Assembly (NCBI GenBank): GCA_023375785.1
Contig: SZWC01004771.1
Span: 30,480 to 94,479 of the forward strand
Length of the DNA stretch: 64,000 bases
Direction of reading: 5' to 3'
Source: Penium margaritaceum
Lineage: Eukaryota; Streptophyta; Zygnematophyceae; Desmidiales; Peniaceae
The position numbers were made by a program, and so were the translations under genes. A model generated the notes under the pieces. That model was not told the origin of the DNA. It worked only from the letters and a program-made list of their open reading frames with translations, and ran no database searches. Shown piece by piece: positions 58,459-64,000 of this stretch. Every line of letters begins with the position of its first letter. Position 1 is the stretch's first letter.

Positions 58459-61437
58459 GTCAACATCTATACAAAGGCTTTGGTAGCCCCGAAATTCCCT
58501 GACTGCACATCAAAGATCCTTGCACTCTGTTGCTCCAGCTGCACGTTGTAGCCATACACGGTATTGAATGCCTTTGAAGGCATTTATGCAAAGATGTTGT
58601 GACACCCAACAGTATGAAGACGGCATCGGACATGAGTACAGTAGATGCTACAAGACTCTACATGTTAAGAAAAATTAGCTCTTCACTCCCATTTCCATTC
58701 ATGATTGTTTGTGGAAAAAACGTTAACCTTCATATGCTGTGACGGATTTTTCTTATGAAGATTGTTGTGCGTTGACCATGGTGGAAGCAACCTATAGAAA
58801 ATGATTACGGAAGTTTGCTATACTACTCTAACGTTTGAATCCATACGCTGGTCACGATTGGACACTGTACTCCTATGACGACCCTGTCTGATGCGTGCCT
58901 ATAAATGCAAGTCAGTTGAGAGTGCAGAATTTGTCATCGTGATCATTGTTCAGCTGTATGCCTCCTGGTTTTCTTTGCAAACCTTTCATTATGTGAAGTC
59001 TCGCTTCATTCATTGTTCCTGTTGACTTAGGGAGGTTCCTTCAACCACGAGTAGTTGGGGGATGAACACAACGTGTCTTCCCGGATGCTACTCTGTACAC
59101 TGGAGTATGTCTTCCCACAACATCATCGTCATGCACGAACCCATGGCCCTTCAGCTTGAGGACCACGTTGTTTCTGAGGACGTCAGAAGTCAGCTCTGTC
59201 TTTGTCAATTGATGGAGGGAGTTGAACTGAGTTTCATTTCTTTAATTGCAGTTTGCTTGCAGACGTCTACTGTTTTTGGACTGATAAGGTAGCATGTTTT
59301 TCAGGGAAGGAATTCCCTGACGTCTCTCTTTTAACATCCATGGCCATGAGTTTGCGGTACACTTTGTTATAGCCGCTTGAGCTGGAGTCGGCACATTGGA
59401 TTATCTAGCAAAGTGGCCAAAACTAGGGGCAAAGATGCATTGAATTGTGTGAAATTGTTTTATGTGTTTTGACAAAAGAGGGGTGCAGTTTCCATTATGT
59501 GACTGCAGAAGCCCACAACGTTTGACTCATTGCTCTTTTTCAGAATTTCTAACTAGAATCCAAACTCTACTGACCGTATCAGATGTAATTTGTTGTGTTA
59601 TGGCTTGTCACCAATTTAAGGACGCACATGCGATTGCAATCTTGGCACCTGATGGGAAGTGCTTGGCTTCAGTTTGCTTGCTTCCAAGCATCTTTGTGTG
59701 TACTCGTCGGTTAGCGAGGTCCCCTACTACTTTCCCGTCCACTGTTTCAAAACCTAGACCAAATATGGCATCGTCATCCCTGCAGTTTCTTTTGATACAC
59801 CATACCCAGAAAAAGATCCATTCAAATCTATCAGGGTTTCAAAATTAGCATACATATGGTTACGCAAGTCTTAATTTGTCTTGATTGATGAAAATTGTAA
59901 AACTTCTCAAAGTGTTCTTTCTATCTATCTTTAATGGAGGATGCATTGAAGTGGCGTAACCTTGATGGTGTTCTCAAATCCATGTGGTATGGAAACAAAG
60001 ACAAACTCTCTCGAGAAAATTCATTGGTCATTTTTGCTAATCTATGAACTCAACAAATTCATGCAGTTTTAAAGTTGACAGCTTTTGTAGGTATCACTAA
60101 ACTTAAAAAACGTGCATTAGTATCTAAAAAATCACTATGTTCATGCCTTCTGTAAAACGTGACTACATTTCTTGTATACCTCAAGTCAAAGAAGTTTAGT
60201 TTCATATGATCTAGATTGCTGAACTTACATTATCATATTGCAAGCTTTGACACTCATCAAATACGACAGGAAATTTTCTGATTTCAATGGATGACCAGAG
60301 TTTTGGTTTCAACTTTCTACGGAGGATGAATGAGAAAAAAAGAGTCTTCTGCTGAATAAAAAAATGTTGCACATCCTCACTGTCATTCTTTTTCTAGTCT
60401 CCTTCAAGACTACACTTGAAACACCGTTGCAGCAAAGTTTTTAAGGATTCCAATTAGCATTTTGTAGAACAGCCAACATGAAGAGGAAGGAATGATATCT
60501 AGCTATTATGGATGATGATATCAACTAGCTATTGAAGGCCAAAGTATCATCAATAGTATGGTAAAAATTTTGAGATATTTTCTCTTTGAACCGCTTCATT
60601 GCCGACAAATGGAGACTATTACTAAGCTCACTCAAAGGCTCTATTTCATGAGTGATATGCGCTCTTCTAATCAACATTACAAAATTTAGTGTCACCGATT
60701 GATATCCCTATGTCATGTTGAAAAATGTGCCCCTCTGCACGCCTAAGTGCGGCACCGGTAGGCGCTGACAAGCCGTCAGAGAGAGGGAATTCCTTGCAGT
60801 TGGTTATAGCGGCTCAAGGATTTATTGGCTCCTCAAATGGATGATTTCCCGTAAAATTTGATAGTTTGCTCAATCTGGTGGAATTTGTTTCTACTAGAAT
60901 TGGACAAGTTTCCAAGGAGATATGGGCTTCCAAAGTTGGGGTGTGCACGGCGGCTCTAGGAGCCGGCCGCGACTCAACTTCCGGTGAATAATCGACCGTA
61001 CCGAGTAACAAAAGATCCATGTGGAGATTTTTCTCCGGAAGGTCTGCCGAGGGATAATCCACCAGATCCTGTAGTGCAGGTTTTTACCGAGGGACTTAAC
61101 CAAAATCCTGGCTTGGCATCAGAAACTCAGTAGTATGTTTTGTTACTCAGGGACTGTCAAGATTCTGATTGCAGGTCCACGGACAGGTTTCAAACCTCGT
61201 CACACCCCATCACCAAACTCAACCCAAAAGTGGGGGAGTTGCGTTTACACAGTACAGGGGACCCCTACACCATGTGAAATGGGATTTGCAACTTGGGAAA
61301 CGCGCTTTGCATGTGAAAGAAGGTGTCACAATGTGTGCACACCATGGAGGCTTTAGGCGTTTCTGTGGTGGGTGAGACGTGAACTTTGGCAAGCGTAACT
61401 TGGGCTATGCTTGGCCAAAAGTGTGTGCGGTTTGGTG
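58459..61437. other. No recognisable gene
   Basis: AT-rich sequence with only short frames. A GC-richer patch at about 60880-61120 has opposite short frames (for example a minus frame of 82 codons at 61062-60814) that I do not recognise. No tandem repeat, RNA gene or element end is evident before the LTR at 61438. Confidence 0.5.
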
Positions 61438-61855
61438 TGTTGGAGGGCTCATGACTATCTCTATAGACGTGTTGATCATATCCATGTAAGAAAAATGCAA
61501 AATGACTGTCTCTACATTCCTTCTCACATAGCGTGAGGCGGCCAGAAATCTCACGCTCTGTCTCAAATTCGCCCAAAACAGAAGACGTCAACCACTAGAG
61601 GCGGATCAGACCAACGTCGGGACCGCACCCCGCTGTTTTTCCTGACATGTCAAACCTGAGTTGTAGCACCATGGCATTTCCGTCAGTTGCATCAATAGCC
61701 TCCATGACAGTAAAGACAGTAAAGACCACCATGAATATCAGACCACATACTTAACTAGTGCACCAAGCACAAGTTGGTCATTGCATCTTCCCCCTGTTTC
61801 TGTTCGACCTACTTCTGGAAGCAATCAATAAATAAGGCATTCTGAATTTTCAACA
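61438..61855 (+). repeat. Probable 5' LTR of copia 3
   Basis: Inferred from the inverted ends TGTTGGAG and TTCAACA and from the primer site two bases after its end. An AATAAA-like stretch lies near its end (about 61828). The partner LTR is not in the window, so the left end could be wrong. Confidence 0.6.
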
Positions 61856-61857
61856 TT

Positions 61858-61870
61858 GGGTATCAGAGCA
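61858..61870 (+). other. Primer binding site of copia 3
   Basis: GGGTATCAGAGC, matching the plant initiator-tRNA-Met site TGGTATCAGAGC at all but its first base; typical for copia. Confidence 0.85.
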
Positions 61871-63580
61871 GGCCAACATTCATCGAGAAGGACGCGTACT
61901 GTCTCAGCCATGCATAAAATGTGAACGCATAATATTGAAGGAGCTACGGATGCAACTGTTGGCGATCATGTTTTAGTACCATTAGTTGATGGGGAAGTAC
62001 ATTACGAGTTTACTTTCAATATCAATGTGGTGCTACTTCAAAAAGGCCTCTGGAATGTAGCAGACAAACATCCACCTATAAGTGTTGCTCTTGAAAAGAA
62101 TATGTAATGGCAGCATCATCAGGAACGGGCCTTTGAGAGCATTTCCATGCAAATCATTGAGAAACTACAGTGCTCGATTGGGGATAAAAAGTCCATGTTG
62201 AGTCCCAAGACTGTATGGAAAGCACTTCAACAATGCTGTAAAAACGTCACCATGATTAAGAAGTGTACTATTTTTGGCAAATTCTGCCAGCATCAGATGG
62301 AGGAGGACACTGATATGGAAGATCACATATTGCACTTGAAGAATCTTAGTCAAAAATTCCTTTGGATGAGAGTTTATATTCCTGAGGATCTGATGGCTTG
62401 TCCTCAACTTGAAAGCCTACTTTGAATATGTATAGATTCTATCAAGGAACGTGAAACAATTCAATGAGGTGGTGAAGAGTACAACAAATGAATAAAAAAG
62501 ATGGAAGCTGCAGCTACATCAAATGTTGCCAAAATGTGGCAGTCCATCTGGATCATCATCAGATCAGAGAACTTCAACAGGATCAGCATCAACGCAACCT
62601 GTCCACGGAAGTGTAAGTGGAAAAAAAAAATCATTTCAACAGACAGTTGAAAGATTGTGTGCAACACTGCTTTGAGAAGAAGCAGTGTTGCTATCAAGGA
62701 CCATGGAGGATCAGAATATGCATTGGCAGCCCGCTTCTAAAACCAAAAATTCAATGCACAAGGCAGAAAGTATGGACAAAGAGATCTCTTTGGTACAAAC
62801 TATTCTTCTGAATGAGGGGCCATTTTTCCGGCCATGAAAGGCCACCTGGTTTTTAACATGCTTCATGCTCACCTGGCCAATTCAAACTGTGAGCAAGTCC
62901 AACATTTGGAGCACCTAGTTCTGGAACGTTTGAATGTATAATCTGTTGGAGCTGCGGCCAGAAGGGTCATATCAACCAATTCTGTCTTAAAAAGACTCCA
63001 GCATCTATGGGGAGCCAATACGCCCTCATGAAAGATGATGGCCCTTCTAAAACAATCACAAAAATTGCAATGCACCTTGTCCCTCAACTGACTCATGCTC
63101 TCATTTGCATAGCACCACCTTCCAAGACCCCAATGCAATCACACATCTGTATAGCTCCACCATCAATAAATGTCATCAGTAGCTGCCCAGTGGGATCTAC
63201 TCCCTCATCCAACTCCCCATCACAAGAAGCTGTAGAACCAAACTTCGTCCTGGGAGAACTATGTATGTGTTTATTTGACAGTGCCTTCTTGATGGCTGCA
63301 GGCATCTTGGCCATGATCATTGACTCTAGTTGTACACGTCACATAACATGTCATCATGATTGGTTCAGCACTTTCCACGAGATCCACCCATCCAAGCTAG
63401 TAAAATCTAGTCATGGATGAGTGGTCCCAGTGGTTGGCAGAGGAATAGTCAATGTGGCTGTTGAACTTGATGCACAAGAGGATTGACACCTTCATTGGAT
63501 GGACTTTAAGTCTGCGTTTCTCAACAGCGATCTTGAAGAAGAGGAAGCTATGCTGCAGCCTGAGGGCGTCATCCTACCGC

Positions 63581-63602
63581 GGGGGGGGGGGGGGGGGGGG
63601 GG
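63581..63602. repeat. Run of 22 G
   Basis: A pure G run inside the reverse transcriptase part of copia 3. With the G and C runs at the assembly gap, this suggests a sequencing or assembly weakness at G-rich tracts. Confidence 0.95.
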
Positions 63603-64000
63603 CACCTTGCATTTCATTTGCACAAGGTCCTCTATTCATTTGAACAAAATCCACATTGGTGAAAAGAAACCATCCGTGATTCCTTCATGTCACAGAATCT
63701 CCAACGTCTCCACACTGACCACTGAGTAACTCAGATGTGGTGCTGCTATGATAAGTGTCATCTGTATGTGGATGATCTCCTCTTGCTCAGCGGCTCCCTT
63801 ACAATCACCAGCGCATTCAAGAAGTAGATGTCATCTACATTTGAGATGGGCCCCATGAGCTGCTATTTGGGGATTCAAATCATACATGATGGGTTTCTTC
63901 CTTCGTGCAGCCTATCCTAGAGTAACCATATTGCCACAGCCGATCATCAATCACCATCTATGGCTGACAACTTCTGAATAAATATGAGAAAACTCCATCT

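Larger units (their letters stand above)
61438..64000 (+). mobile_element. Ty1/copia fossil, 5' part (runs off the window)
   Basis: Parts in order: a 5' LTR (61438-61855), a primer site, a gag region (about 61960-62990: LLQKGLWNVADKHPPISVAL, then VWKALQQCCKNVTMIKK and LHLKNLSQKFLWM), a complete zinc knuckle CWSCGQKGHINQFC (62944-62985), a protease-like AMIIDSSCTRHITCH near 63315, and reverse transcriptase blocks DFKSAFLNSDLEEEEAM (about 63500) and LYVDDLLLLS (YVDD at 63765-63776) with CYLGIQI near 63860. It is a different family from copia 1: the primer site is canonical and the knuckle differs. The copy is broken, with several interruptions, and its 3' LTR lies outside the window. Confidence 0.85.

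Overview
This looks like nuclear DNA of a land plant: a long satellite array broken by LTR retrotransposon fossils (Ty1/copia with a tRNA-Met-type primer site, a chromodomain-bearing Ty3/gypsy, and a large non-coding LTR element), followed by an AT-richer flank with one intron-containing gene. I cannot place the species; nothing bacterial, organellar or animal-specific is visible. Everything here is read by eye, so repeat edges inside diverged arrays are approximate.

Layout. Positions 1-5220 are a graveyard of minus-strand retrotransposon pieces: a copia RNase H piece near 1.25-1.66 kb and a chromovirus integrase plus chromodomain at about 3.99-5.22 kb. From 5221 to 50988 runs a satellite with a monomer of about 166 bp, close to nucleosome size. 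Removing insertions leaves about 33.8 kb, or roughly 200 monomers. Monomers mostly differ from one another, but shared variants reveal higher-order periods of about 4.31 kb (26 monomers) at 26.2-34.9 kb and 2.66-2.82 kb (16-17 monomers) at 41.8-47.7 kb. One monomer at 49.4-49.7 kb is duplicated perfectly.

Three LTR insertions interrupt the satellite. (1) 7211-12844 is a broken copia element with 700-bp LTRs and a TCAAC target duplication. Its LTRs carry a tRNA-like module with A and B boxes. (2) 14175-19829 is a minus-strand, apparently non-coding LTR element with a CAGAT target duplication, a tRNA-Met-type primer site and a polypurine tract. From end to end it is packed with short perfect hairpins, many with exactly 5-nt loops, and it carries a GC-rich minisatellite. 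(3) 42445-43143 is a solo LTR of family 1.

The right flank (50989-64000) holds an assembly gap bordered by a G run and a C run, a diverged tandem repeat of about 309 bp, an unrecognised multi-exon minus-strand gene with an Ala/Pro-rich exon and a probable GC-AG intron (53.7-56.3 kb or more), a diverged 385-bp duplication, and the 5' part of a third copia element (61438 to beyond the window).

The order of events suggested by divergence is: satellite amplification, then copia insertion (LTRs roughly 7-8% apart in the first 200 bp), then the hairpin-rich element (LTRs roughly 3% apart). The hairpin-rich element and the tRNA-like module inside the copia LTRs are the two most unusual things in the window.
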